Below, one piece after another: positions 23,152 through 32,980 of a DNA stretch of 64,000 nucleotides. The DNA is from Turritopsis dohrnii (taxonomy: Eukaryota > Cnidaria > Hydrozoa > Anthoathecata > Oceaniidae), in NCBI GenBank assembly GCA_027922465.2, contig BQMF02000413.1, positions 248,001-312,000 on the forward strand, read 5' to 3'. The notes beneath the pieces were generated by a model. It was given only the letters and a program-made list of their open reading frames with translations. It ran no database searches and was not told the origin of the DNA. The position numbers and the translations under genes were made by a program. Every line of letters begins with the position of its first letter. The stretch's first letter is position 1.

Positions 23152-24371
23152 GTAATGTATTAAAAAACCCTCATATATATTCCATGCGACGCTTGTGTTG
23201 TTTTTTTTTTTGTTTTTTATGTTACTGTTAAGACGGGTGGTTTAGACAGGGATATTTTAATAACAAATTGAAGACCCATGTTATTAAATTATCTTGTGAT
23301 TGATATTTGGTCCCTGGTTGGCCAGGTTTCAATTTCCACCTGATACCTTTTCAATTTGGTCCTAGTTGCAACGTGACGTCATGTCACAATTTTTGGACGA
23401 CAAGGTGAAAAATGAAAGAGGTAAAATTGCATGCATATATTTTGGTAACATTCGAAAGAGCATCAAAAATAGATCAACTAACTTCCTTAGATATTGAACA
23501 AAAAAGGGGGTACCAAATGACGTCATCCGTGACGTCATTCGAACTTGAGAAGTGACCACACTTACCGAATTTCCTTTATAAATGCCCGCAGCATTTATTA
23601 CAACAAATTTTTCCAGTTTTCGGTTGCGGAGTTTAATAGCATTCATTCGGTGTTTATTACAAAATGGAAAATGAAATACGAACAGACTTGTTTCAGTGTT
23701 TCTTTTTCATTTGGCAAAAGTAAAATTCCAAAAATTAGTTTTTTATAGTCATAATATAGTCATTTTTTAAAATTTTGGAGAAACAATAACGTAGCTATAA
23801 AGTAATTGTTATTTCTTCTTTAGAGGCTGTTTATATGAATATATATTTATATGTTTATATTTTAGCCGGGCCCAGCACACGAGCTGGCTTTCTCTGTTTG
23901 TATGAAGTGGGCTGACCTCTTTTCCATGCAGATCAAGCGGGAAAATTTTAGCGGCAAAAATAATTGCAAACAACAAACATATGGCGGCGTTGAAAATAGA
24001 AACATTTCGAAGTGGTGGCGTTTAGGAATATTAGTGAATTTCAAGCCAATTGCAATGTGTTTCTGTAGCGATGCTAGCTCACCTGCTGAGACTGTTTACA
24101 TCGAATTTTTTTCAACCCGCATGCCGACATTTAGGCAAACTGACTGAAAAAATTCCAAGTCATATTTATTATGAAGTGAACAAGCCCAGCCTTGTCACCT
24201 CAAATTGCATCCAGACTATGAATGATTGTCTACACAAGGCCATCTTCAACACCATTCGCGGTATCGTTTTAATAAAACTCATCGCGAATTAAGTAATTAA
24301 CTTATAGTAGTCATTTCTTCAATGCAGTAATAAGGAAACTATAATCTATTGTTCCTACATAGCTATAGAGT
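23152..24371. other. No recognised gene
   Basis: Contains several TGACGTCA-like palindromes (near 23373, 23518 and 23532) and short open frames (23902-24147, 24050-24292) without motifs. A segment near 23864-23925 (CCGGGCCCAGCACACGAGCT) resembles part of the TTAA MITE at 17113-17497 and could be a decayed relative. Confidence 0.35.
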
Positions 24372-24452
24372 ATCAACCTAGCACTCAGGGTCTCCTGTCT
24401 TCTTTTCCGTCCCATTCGAATATCGAAAAGTCAAGGACCCCGGGTACGAGGT
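24372..24452. repeat. Short hairpin repeat, family 1 copy (diverged)
   Basis: AACCTAGCACTCAGGGTCTC, then CTTTTCCGTCCCATTCGAATATCG region, then AAGGACCCCGGGTACGAGGT. The arms are imperfectly complementary. The central 'TTTTCCGTCC..ATATCGAAAAG' core is shared with 10530-10615. Confidence 0.6.
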
Positions 24453-24861
24453 TAACAGTGTACGTTTTATTCTACCGCTCGGTCTAGTGACTCCCAACCA
24501 GAAAACTGGTAAAGCATAAAATATTCATAATCATGGTGGTTCGAGTCCCTTCCATCCTGCAATGATGCAAAAAGTCTGTACCTGATAACGATTCAAATCT
24601 ACGGTGCAACATCTATAATTCAAAAAGTCCCCGGGCACGAAGTTGAACCTTGAAAACAATATCATTATCTGCATAATTTTGATTTAAATGTTTTTCTTTT
24701 GAAAGGTTTTCCCACACCAATTCAGAATAAAAATCAAAAATGTATTCAAACGAAAGCCACTGCAATATTCATAATTAACAAAATTTAAAATTGTACACGT
24801 ATCATTTCTATCTTCTGCGTGAATTACACTTCCAGAATTCTTGACGAGCAACAAAGCAGAG

Positions 24862-25215
24862 ATGAAACCTCAACGCATACCAATAACTGGAGAAATCGCC
24901 ATAGCAACGATGATCGTCTCAGTTGGTCAGGCTTTAAGCAGGTCTTATTTTCTTTTTACGATGGCATTTTTCACGATTATTATTGTCGTCATGGAGATAT
25001 CAAAACGAAACGGATTGATAGAAATGGTTTGGCGCATGCGACAAACAGCTGTTACTAAATCAATAACGCCACCAAAAATTACGGTATCACTGAAATCGTC
25101 TCTACGACAATCGCAACGCTGCGACCCACAAAAAAAACGCAGAAAGATTTCGTTTCAAAAACGAGAAAGTACCATCTCTTCTTCAACAACTGATACAAGT
25201 GAAACGAGGGTGTAA
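24862..25215 (+). CDS. Small two-membrane-span protein with basic tail
   Basis: From ATG at 24862 the frame encodes 117 residues. Two hydrophobic segments come first (EIAIATMIVSVGQAL, then YFLFTMAFFTIIIVVMEI), separated by a short SRS turn. A Lys/Arg/Ser-rich hydrophilic tail of about 65 residues follows (QKKRRKISFQKRES). The frame is open further 5' to an AG at 24835, so an upstream exon is possible. A protein of the same layout lies tail-to-tail on the opposite strand 221 bases away. Both share the 'LS..Y....AFF......E..(K/R)R' pattern. I do not recognise the family. Placement in the membrane is inference from hydrophobicity. Confidence 0.5.
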   Translation: MKPQRIPITGEIAIATMIVSVGQALSRSYFLFTMAFFTIIIVVMEISKRNGLIEMVWRMRQTAVTKSITPPKITVSLKSSLRQSQRCDPQKKRRKISFQKRESTISSSTTDTSETRV

Positions 25216-25436
25216 GGAGAACAACACAGCTGAAAGAACTTGCTTGGACTTCGTGTCACTAACGTTTGAGTGCACTGAACACCCCCCGTCGATGATGTTA
25301 TTTTAGCAGGGTTGCTACCAGACATTTTTTATTCGGCACGGAGGAAAGCGGTTAACTGTGATGATTGCTAAGTTTCTGTCGGCAATAAAGACCTGTCACC
25401 GACGACCGACTTCCGACAAGCCGTCTCAACCAAGAA

Positions 25437-25754
25437 CTAACAGGATTTTTTCCGATATCGTAACGAAGCACTTCTCTGTGAAGTATTACATCTCCTGAAA
25501 GATTTCTTTTTCCACGATGTTGTTCGTCGAGATGACTTTTTGTTCTCCACTTTCTTTGGGGATGGATGAAGTGGCACAACGTCGCGACGCCGACAAGACT
25601 CGATCAGCAGAACGAAAAGGACAAAGAAAGCCACTGTATAGTACAAGTAATTTGGAGACAGCAACGGACCGAGTGTAGACAGTGCCACGACGCAGCAAAC
25701 GGCGTTACTGATCGTGTGAAGAAACTTGTCTGGCGAACCAACATCTGTGGACAT
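25437..25754 (-). CDS. Small two-membrane-span protein with basic tail (convergent paralogue?)
   Basis: ATG at 25754 opens a 105-residue frame. After about 15 residues come hydrophobic segments TISNAVCCVVALSTLGPLL and YLYYTVAFFVLFVLLIES, then a Lys/Arg/Ser-rich tail (SCRRRDV, KKVENKKSSRRTTSWKKK). Length, order and the 'LS..YL...AFF.....IE..RR' core match the plus-strand protein at 24862-25215, which suggests an old inverted duplication. A possible splice acceptor lies just upstream on the minus strand (TTTGTTTTTAG near 25772). The start could therefore belong to a longer transcript. No family is recognised. Confidence 0.45.
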   Translation of the reverse strand: MSTDVGSPDKFLHTISNAVCCVVALSTLGPLLSPNYLYYTVAFFVLFVLLIESCRRRDVVPLHPSPKKVENKKSSRRTTSWKKKSFRRCNTSQRSASLRYRKKSC

Positions 25755-26226
25755 TCTTTACCACGTCCAGCTAAAAACAAACGAAGGCACCGTACTAAAG
25801 AAAAAGAACCCCTAAAAACAATCCAAAATAAAACGAAAAAATGAATTCAAGGAAAGAGGGAAAAAACTCAACTGATGCTCAACTGATGCTTGGAACAAAA
25901 TAAAATGGGAATAAGAAGCCCTCCTGGCTACATATGATGAAAGAAAAAAGAAAACAGACGGGAAAAAAATACTTTAAAAATATGTTCATGAAAAACAGAA
26001 CGAGATCTTTACGGTTGCACGTTCCTACCAACAAAAAGAATATCTATCTTTCCACCTGTATATGATTATGGAAAAAAAAGGCTAACTATTTCTTTTGTGA
26101 ATAAATCAAGATCTATATAAGAAAAGAAACTTTTTAATCTCCTTCTTAATCGGTTCTGAAAACAAAGACACGTCTGTAATTATTCCTTCACACTGAACAG
26201 CAATAATGATATAAAACCAACGAACC
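25755..26226. other. No gene seen
   Basis: A-rich spacer between the small membrane-protein frame and the 3' end of the HAUS2-like gene. Confidence 0.4.
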
Positions 26227-27481
26227 TTAATGGTGACCTGACTGCTTCATCAAACTGTTCATCAGGTCACGTGTTTCACTCATGGCTTGGTATTCACTCT
26301 GCAACAGCGATAGTGTCGAAAGGATTTGACTCAGAGAATTGGACTGTGATGTGTAAAGAGAAACAGCAATGTAAAGAAAATAACAAGACGAACTTTAACA
26401 ACAACAATAATAACAACAACAATCTAAAGACGACAAACAAACAAATAAAATTGAATTTTATAGTTTTAAATAATTTTATCATGTTTATTCAATTCGGATG
26501 TTCAATTCTGCTCTCACATACACAAAAAATTTGCGACAATACTTACAATATTAGAACTTTGAATAGAATATTTATGGATCCACTCAATATTGCTTAGAAC
26601 GGATGATAAATCAGTCAAATTTTTAGAAATCAACGGGAAAAAGTCGCAAAGCACCCTGAAAAACAAAAAACAACAAAAACCCCATCAATATGACAGGTTG
26701 CCATTTGGACAGTTTGTTGAACAATTAAACATATGACATGCCCTTCCTCCTCTCCTTTAAAGGGGAAATGAATGGATGAATGAAGAAATATTTGGAGATG
26801 GCAGAAGGTTGAATGGAGTAAGCCGTTCTTACAAGATACAAGTGGATTATTTATCTTACTTGTGGTATTGGACATCTACAGGAATATATTGACCAACGAA
26901 TGGCTTGTGTAGATGATCAGCCAACTGGCTTTTGTGTTCAATGATGTTTTGCAGGTGTTTTGACAAGAACTCAACCATCGATATCAAACCCTCTAAACGT
27001 AAAATGGTAAGAAGCATGAGATCATTCTTACACAAATCCCGAAAAAAAACACTGCAAACAATAGCGCACTTTATATGGTCACACTCTCGAAGTTGAACCA
27101 AAGACAATTTTCCTTCATCAACTCACCAATATTCCTTCTGAAGACCAAATAAAGTTAAAAGATCTAGCATTAAGAGGTCTGCTAGCTAAAACACGCCTTA
27201 CCTAAAACATCACTATGCAATACGTTGTAGAACTCTTTATATAGTTTCTTTGATTGCAGCTCAACATTCATCTAAGGAATAACGTGGAACAAGAAGCAAT
27301 TACCTGGATGAATCCTGAAATTGATGCTTTAATTTTGCAATTGGTCATACACAGAAATCACCATTACATTACCATTCTCTAACCATCAAGACTTAATACA
27401 ACTTACTGTGGTCTGTTCCCGGTTCAGCAGACTCAGTTGTTGCAATACATCAATGAATTCCATTGATGAATGGTTGCTCAT
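26227..27481 (-). CDS. HAUS2-like: Probable HAUS augmin-like complex subunit 2 (5 exons)
   Basis: Exons on the minus strand: 27481-27407, 27271-27202, 27121-26860, 26655-26547, 26343-26227. Lengths 75, 70, 262, 109 and 117 sum to 210 residues plus stop with phase kept at each GT-AG junction. The start ATG lies just after an AG at 27488, so a 5' UTR intron is possible. The product is helical and hydrophilic. Its centre reads FLSKHLQNIIEHKSQLADHL, then HKP, then a P-V-D-V-Q-Y-H-K segment. The spacing and KP...(I/L)P....YH(K/R) pattern fit what I know of HAUS2/CEP27, which is about 235 residues in human and is part of augmin, the gamma-tubulin recruiter on spindle microtubules. The last exon (ILSTLSLLQSEYQAMSETRD) would be the C-terminal helix. 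Weak points: the acceptor at 27122 is poor, and the middle of exon 3 (CSVFFRDLCKNDLMLLTI) could hide an unrecognised intron. Confidence 0.55.
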
Positions 27482-27519
27482 AGAAACCTACAGAATGGTA
27501 AGTGGAACAGATTCAAACA

Positions 27520-28207
27520 GAATGCTGGCATCATGTCTTTCATTCATTCATTCATTCATTTTGCTTTATTTAACGTCGATTTTACCCAGTTTACATTTAA
27601 AAACTAATTTACATCAACAGTAAAATAAATAAATAAACAAATAAACAAATAAAATAAATAAATAAATAAAAGATCTAAAAATGTAGTAAATATCCTAGAC
27701 CTGGGACAAAGTCTTTGTTAAGTCTTGTATATAATTTAGTTCAGAAGAAGTATGTAACATGAACTTGCAAAAAGGGAATAATAATGATATCCGTCACAAT
27801 TTGACATCAATTTATAGCTTGTTAAATTAATTGGTTGTTTAATCTCCAATCTATAACCACAACACCTTCCCTAACTAAAACGCTTATTCTTGCTGGCTAT
27901 TCTTGCTTGTCATTTCTTAAAGTTAAAGCAGAACGTAAATCAACTCTGTTAGAAGTAACGGAAACGTTTACAAAGATAAGCTTGGCAGGACTAAAATCAA
28001 ATGACCACCTGATGGACCACCGCTAGTGTAGTTGTATCCATCAGGTGCAATTGAAAGCACCATACCATGAATATCAGCGATTTGATGAATAAAATTCAAA
28101 GAGAGAAAAAGTTAAGAGTGATCACAATGTGGTGACGGTTAGCAGATGGTGGTCCAGATTGGACACTGAAAGGAATAATGAACTTTCTATCATGGGTCTC
28201 TTCTTAA
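27520..28207. other. Upstream of HAUS2-like gene; microsatellites only
   Basis: (TTCA)n at about 27536-27560 and (AAATA)n / (AAAT)n at about 27622-27672. The open frame at 27835-28026 has no motif. Confidence 0.4.
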
Positions 28208-28494
28208 TAGGGAACTTACGAAAGTACGACGGCAACGTGGACGACAACGTACAAGATATTCATCTTCAATGAATCACAAAAGAGCAGAAACTATACACTT
28301 GGGTTAAGAAGTTTATTTATAATGCCTTTAAAGTTTGTTTTTTGAACTTTGACAGACAGAATCATCAAGAAACCAAGGAAAGTTTATCGGAAGTACTGCG
28401 ATTCTCACGTCTTTGTTTTCAGTGCGATTTCAAAATATTACTTTTCACGTTGTGTCGTCGTCCACGTTGCCGTCGTAGTTTTGTAAGGTCCCTA
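28208..28494. mobile_element. 287-bp MITE with CGACGGCAACGTGGACGAC TIRs
   Basis: The left end TAGGGAACTTACGAAAGTAC continues GACGGCAACGTGGACGACAA. The right end is its complement (TTAGGGACCTTACAAAACTA, then CGACGGCAACGTGGACGACG). About 45 bases are matched. From memory, MITEs with this GACGGCAACG-type terminus are very common in cnidarian genomes; this was not checked. Confidence 0.75.
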
Positions 28495-28588
28495 ATCTAA
28501 CTGAGAGGACATGACCATTTTTTACAAATAAAATTGCCACTGTCAGCCTTCCTGATGACTTTGATAAAAAAGGATGGCTAAGGTACAC

Positions 28589-28790
28589 TTTATAAGCTGT
28601 ACTGTGCCGAGCCGAACTTGGACATTTTTCAGCCTGACTCGGCAATTGGTTTCAAACAGTTGAGCCGAGCCGTGCTAAGGTGTGGGGCACGGCCCAGCTC
28701 GGCCCAGCTGATTATTGGTTTTATAAGCTGTGCTGAGCAGAACTCAGGGAAAATTTAATGAGTTCAGCTCGGCATGACACAGCTTATAAA
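28589..28790. repeat. 202-bp imperfect inverted repeat (TTTATAAGCTGT / GCCGAGC)
   Basis: The left arm TTTATAAGCTGTACTGTGCC GAGCCGAAC is mirrored by GTTCAGCTCGGCATGACACA GCTTATAAA on the right. The interior contains more of the same unit (TTTTATAAGCTGTGCTGAGC at about 28718), so three related units alternate in orientation. It has no coding capacity. Confidence 0.6.
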
Positions 28791-29259
28791 ATAGACCTAC
28801 TATATTTACTACATACACAGTAGATATACGTGCACATTTTTTGGATAAAAAAGTTATATGGATATTCAAGTGCTGCTGGAACATTCAAAAGTCATCCATT
28901 GATTCCACAAGTCAAGAGAACTCACAAAGCCTTGAAAGACTTTTCAAGTGCATCAAAAAAAGAGACTGGATGAAATGCCTGATTACTTTCTCTTACAGGG
29001 TATTTATCTTTCTTGTAAAACAAGCGAATCAAAAACCATCAGTTGGAGTTCGTATGATATCAAAATAGTGATTGTAAAAAAACATATTCGCCATTGACAT
29101 GTTGAGTGTGTAAAGATCATTACGAAACCTTTCTTGAGATTTATCACGCATCAAAATGACATTTCCTTTACTCCTTTGTGTCTTGGTTGTTCGTTCGTAT
29201 TGATGTTTTCCCCAAGTACATAAAAATAGCCATATGAGACATTAAGCAGGTAGATTTTA

Positions 29260-29570
29260 GTCGTGTTAGGGATCGTTTCGCTGCGATCAATCGTTAGAGA
29301 GATATCATCGATCAAAGATTTTAATGACGTCATAGCTGCAGTACCCAAAAGAAATTAGGCCAAAATGTTATGTTACCCCATCACTCCTATCGCGAACCCC
29401 CAAAAATGTCAGTTATTCCTATTGGTTCTTGAGATATTTCCCCAAAAACGTTGCGTTCAATTGGGGATGCAATTCAACGGTTCCCCATTATCATAAAAAT
29501 AACTGATGTCAAGTGCCACATGCTTTTGGAATAATCGTGAATAATCGTGTCTACCGCCTCTACGCAACAA
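29260..29570 (+). repeat. Dispersed repeat, copy 1
   Basis: It shares with 35515-35800, in the same orientation, an ordered series of matches: GATATC-T-GATCAAAGATTTT; AAAATGT-AGTTAT-CCTATT; AACGTTGCGTTC-ATTGGGG; CATGCTT. The two are diverged and lie about 6.2 kb apart. Short open frames across both (29151-29348 minus; 35448-35675 plus) are not convincing genes. Confidence 0.55.
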
Positions 29571-30149
29571 AGAAATCTACCTTCCCTAAGCTTTCTGGCT
29601 GTGCAAATCTCTTGTTGACTGTTACGATCTTGTTCAAACCGCCAACATTGATAAATGATGGATGTGTTTCCCATGGGTTGCTTGAAACACTCATCATTCA
29701 ATTAGATTCTTTTATATACATGTAATACATTCAACTAGTTACTAAAAGAGAAATAAATAATAACAAATTAATAGTATTCTAGGTAATTTTTTTACTAGTT
29801 CAATAACATAAGTTAATGGAGTTGATGGAGGATCTCTCAATTAATTACACACATTTTTTATAAGAACAAATTCATAAAAGCACGACCCTCAGGTTTGGCC
29901 AAAAAATAAGAACAAAATAAGGCAAATCAATGTTCAAAAAACTAAGAACAGCCTGAGCCTGAAATTTCCTTGAATGCTGGATTAAATTTGACAAAAACAA
30001 GCAACTCTATTGAAAAAGCCTTACATGATAACAGCTGTATTGCTTTAAAGAAAAAAGGGAAATTAATCAAATGGTGCTTCATCTGCCAAAACTTAAACTT
30101 TAAAGCTATAAATTTGCATTCAACGCTATCTCTCATTAATAATATTAAT

Positions 30150-31665
30150 TTTAGACGTCTAAATCAAGTCTAAGTTACATCTTTAGAAATACATCTAGCT
30201 AAAACGTCTTTTAGGCGTCTTTAAGATATCCTGAAAAATCTAAGTCGTTTAAAAGACATCTAAAAATCGTCTTTAAAAGTACGCATTTTATTGGCACTTC
30301 CAAGACGTATTTTAAACGTCTTTAAAAAGACATCTTTCTCAAGACATATTAAAGACGTCTTTATGTCTTTTTTTATTCTTTCCACTTTATTCGATTTTCG
30401 AATGTTTGATATTCGATTTTATGACGGGGTGAAACATTTAGTTTAATATATAATCTATTTATGTTGTTATGTTCAGTCAAACTACGAAGACAAATGAATT
30501 AATGTTATTATAAAAGGTTTTATATGATCATATTTGATGCTTAGTTTCTTAAAAGCTGGTTGATTTTCGATATTTATGATATACCGCTACCTATTTACCA
30601 CCCCCTGATTATCGTATCTGAACCAAATTAATTCTTAAGCAGTTTCAAAAATGTTCCTTCGAAAAGTTCTTGGTCGTGCCGTTTACAAAAATATGTAAGT
30701 AAATCTTTACATCTTTAACTACCAATATTAATGAAATTTCGTAAAATCTTTGGTTGTTTTGCTAAGGTAATAACATGTATATTCAGCGATTTTGTTGATT
30801 TGCTCTAGTTTTAATGTTAAATGATGGGTGTATTTTTTATGTTTACAGATTCACATACTTGATCATTTGGATTCAAACTTTTGATTTGAATTTTTGTAAG
30901 TATTTTTTATTCTCTTTCGATGTTTTGTTTTGTGTGTTAGAGAAAAAAAGTCTCTTGCAAAACGTGTAAATGTATTGGTTTAGTAAATGTTATTTTATAC
31001 AGAAGCCTTCCCGACATTATTTTTGTATTTCTTTATTTCATTCCAGGGTGATGAGATATGGAAGAAATAATAAGAGATACGATTCTAAATGCAAGGGTAC
31101 AAAAATGAAGATGCTTTGCTAGCATACCATGAACTAGAGCCTCCTCCAAGTTATGATGAGTTATATCTAACACAAGACAGGGTTTTTCAAACGTTATGTA
31201 TTTCAGCAAGAAACTTAACTATACTTAAAGTCTTTTTTCTGCATATATTTTATTTTGTTGTTTTGTTGTATTACGTATGAAAAAGTATTGATTCATTCGA
31301 AAGAATATAAACATTTTAATTCAACTTAGATGTTTTATTCCCTTTAAAGGCATAAAGGACGTCTAGAAAAATTCTATTTTGTCCGCTTTCAAAACATCTT
31401 TCCTAAGACGTCTTTTAGACGCATTCTCAAAACGTCTTTTAAATATCTTAACAAGACGTCTAAAAGACCTGTAGAAAAGGTCTATTTTGTTCGCTTTCAA
31501 GACATCCTTCCTAAGACGTCTTTAAGACGCATTCTTAAGACGTCTTTTAGATATCTTGACAAGACGTCTAATGGACATCTTAGATTAGACGTCTTAAAAG
31601 CGGACAAAATAGACGTTTTTTAGACATCTTTTAGACGGCAAATGCGATGTCTTTGTGTCGGCTGG
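30150..31665. mobile_element. 1.5-kb element with GACGTCT-rich inverted termini
   Basis: From about 30152 to 30370 and again from about 31330 to 31665, AGACGTCT / AAGACGTCTTTTAGA motifs recur every 15-40 bases in mirrored arrangement. The interior (30371-31330) differs and contains a small open frame at 31089-31280. This resembles transposons with long, internally repetitive termini. Precise ends and a target duplication could not be fixed. Confidence 0.6.
31089..31280 (+). CDS. Small PPxY-motif open frame inside repeat element
   Basis: A 63-residue frame runs from ATG at 31089 to 31280. It reads MQGYKNEDALLAYHELEP and then PPSYDELYL, a late-domain-like or WW-binding PPxY motif. It ends with a hydrophobic run (KVFFLHIFYFVVLLYYV). 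Possible upstream exons (an ATG at 30651 followed by GT at 30695; AG at 30848) do not join it in phase, so it stands alone or is a remnant. It lies within the GACGTCT-terminated element and is probably part of that element. Function unknown. Confidence 0.3.
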   Translation: MQGYKNEDALLAYHELEPPPSYDELYLTQDRVFQTLCISARNLTILKVFFLHIFYFVVLLYYV

Positions 31666-32497
31666 GAAGACACAACTAAATAGCAAGCATACGTTAGGCT
31701 AATAAATTGATAGTCTAAAAGCTGGAATGCTATGACTCTGTGATTAAAGGGTAACTGACAAAAGTGTAACAAATAACTTTATTCTGATAAACTAATAAAC
31801 AACCATCAGTTTCTTATTAATTTTAGTGAGTGATTTTAGTAAAACGTTCTTACAAAAAGTCTTTACTCACTTAAATGAATAGAAAATTGATGGTGCAAAA
31901 TGTTGAAAACACAGTGTATTGCCCTGTTCTCAGACAATACACTATTGCTAGGTGACTGTACAATTTTTTTTCATTTTCATTTTTAAAAACTTTTTTTTAA
32001 CCACTTAAAACCGAGATGTTCTTGATTCCCAAATCTTTTCAAAGCTTGGAATTCTTTATTATAGACCGAGCTGATGTTGTTGATAATAATCCAGGAAGAA
32101 GTTTTTGTGTGAATCTACAATTATAGTGGAATATATAGTTTTTATTTTAGTGAAAGAAGAAACTGATTGCTATTAATAAAATTGATAGATTAGAGTGCCT
32201 TGCCGCTAACTTTGAGTTTGACAGTTTATTTCCTTCATTTACAGTATTTGTTATCAATCTTATTCTCCTTGTTTGCTCTCTTGTTGATTTGAAATCAAGA
32301 AATGACCAATCGTGGTGCTGAATTCATTTAGCTGTGTTTTCACGTGTTTGCATTGACGAATTTTGTAACATTCATTATATAATCAAAGTAGCAGTAAGGG
32401 GCTGTTAACAACTATATCCACATTGTTTCATGGTTGGGGTCTTATTTTCTTATTAAATCAAAAGGAAACAATCGCCCAAATGAGTCCAGTTTCTATG
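31666..32497. other. No gene seen; region upstream of STRIP gene
   Basis: AT-rich, with poly-T tracts near 31967 and 31991. No exon joining the STRIP gene was recognised. Confidence 0.4.
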
Positions 32498-32897
32498 GTG
32501 TGACCGAGTTTTACGAAGGGGAGACATACTCCAACTGAAAAATTCCTTGTGGTCATGGAATATTCTAATCTTCTTCATTTAGAAAATTGCTTTATATATA
32601 TCAGTTAGTCTTTGTGGCTTAATAAGTGTCCAGAATGCCGTAAAAACGGTAACCCTATCCCTAACCCTTACCTTTAACCTGTCTGTCTGTGGACGACGGT
32701 GTGGCGCTATTCCTTGTCCTACCCCTTTAAAACACTAAACCTAGCCCTAACCCTGATCCTAACCCTACCTCCAATCCTATAGGAGGTACGAAAAGGAAAT
32801 AGTGCCCTTTAGATGGCCACAAAACGTTATATTTTACGAGATAATCGCATAGTTGACAGCTGGAGTATGTCTCCCCTTCGTAATATTCGGTGTGACC
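32498..32897. mobile_element. 400-bp inverted-repeat element with telomere-like core, just upstream of STRIP start
   Basis: ACGAAGGGGAGACATACTCC (about 32513-32532) recurs inverted as GGAGTATGTCTCCCCTTCGT (about 32861-32880). Flanking GGTGTGACC / GGTGTGACC-type sequence also recurs. The interior (about 32648-32780) contains repeated CCCTAACCCT / CCCTAACCTT motifs resembling degenerate telomeric repeats, plus AGGAGGTACG. The element ends 84 bases before the STRIP ATG, so it probably overlaps the promoter or 5' UTR. Confidence 0.6.
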
Positions 32898-32980
32898 TGA
32901 CGTACGACTTCCCGCGATTTTATTCCAAGAACTGTTCTGCAAATATCACGGACACCGACTTATGTAAATTGAACATCAAC

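Noticed and set aside
25566..25844. Plus-strand 92-codon frame
   Set aside because: Antisense to the minus-strand two-span protein; basic composition without motifs.
30651..31060. Short gene joining ATG at 30651 through exons to the PPxY frame
   Set aside because: Available GT-AG joins give stop codons in the required phase (TGG TGA after the AG at about 31047).
32648..32790. True internal telomere
   Set aside because: The CCCTAACCCT motifs are few and degenerate and lie inside an inverted-repeat element; single-copy genes continue on both sides.
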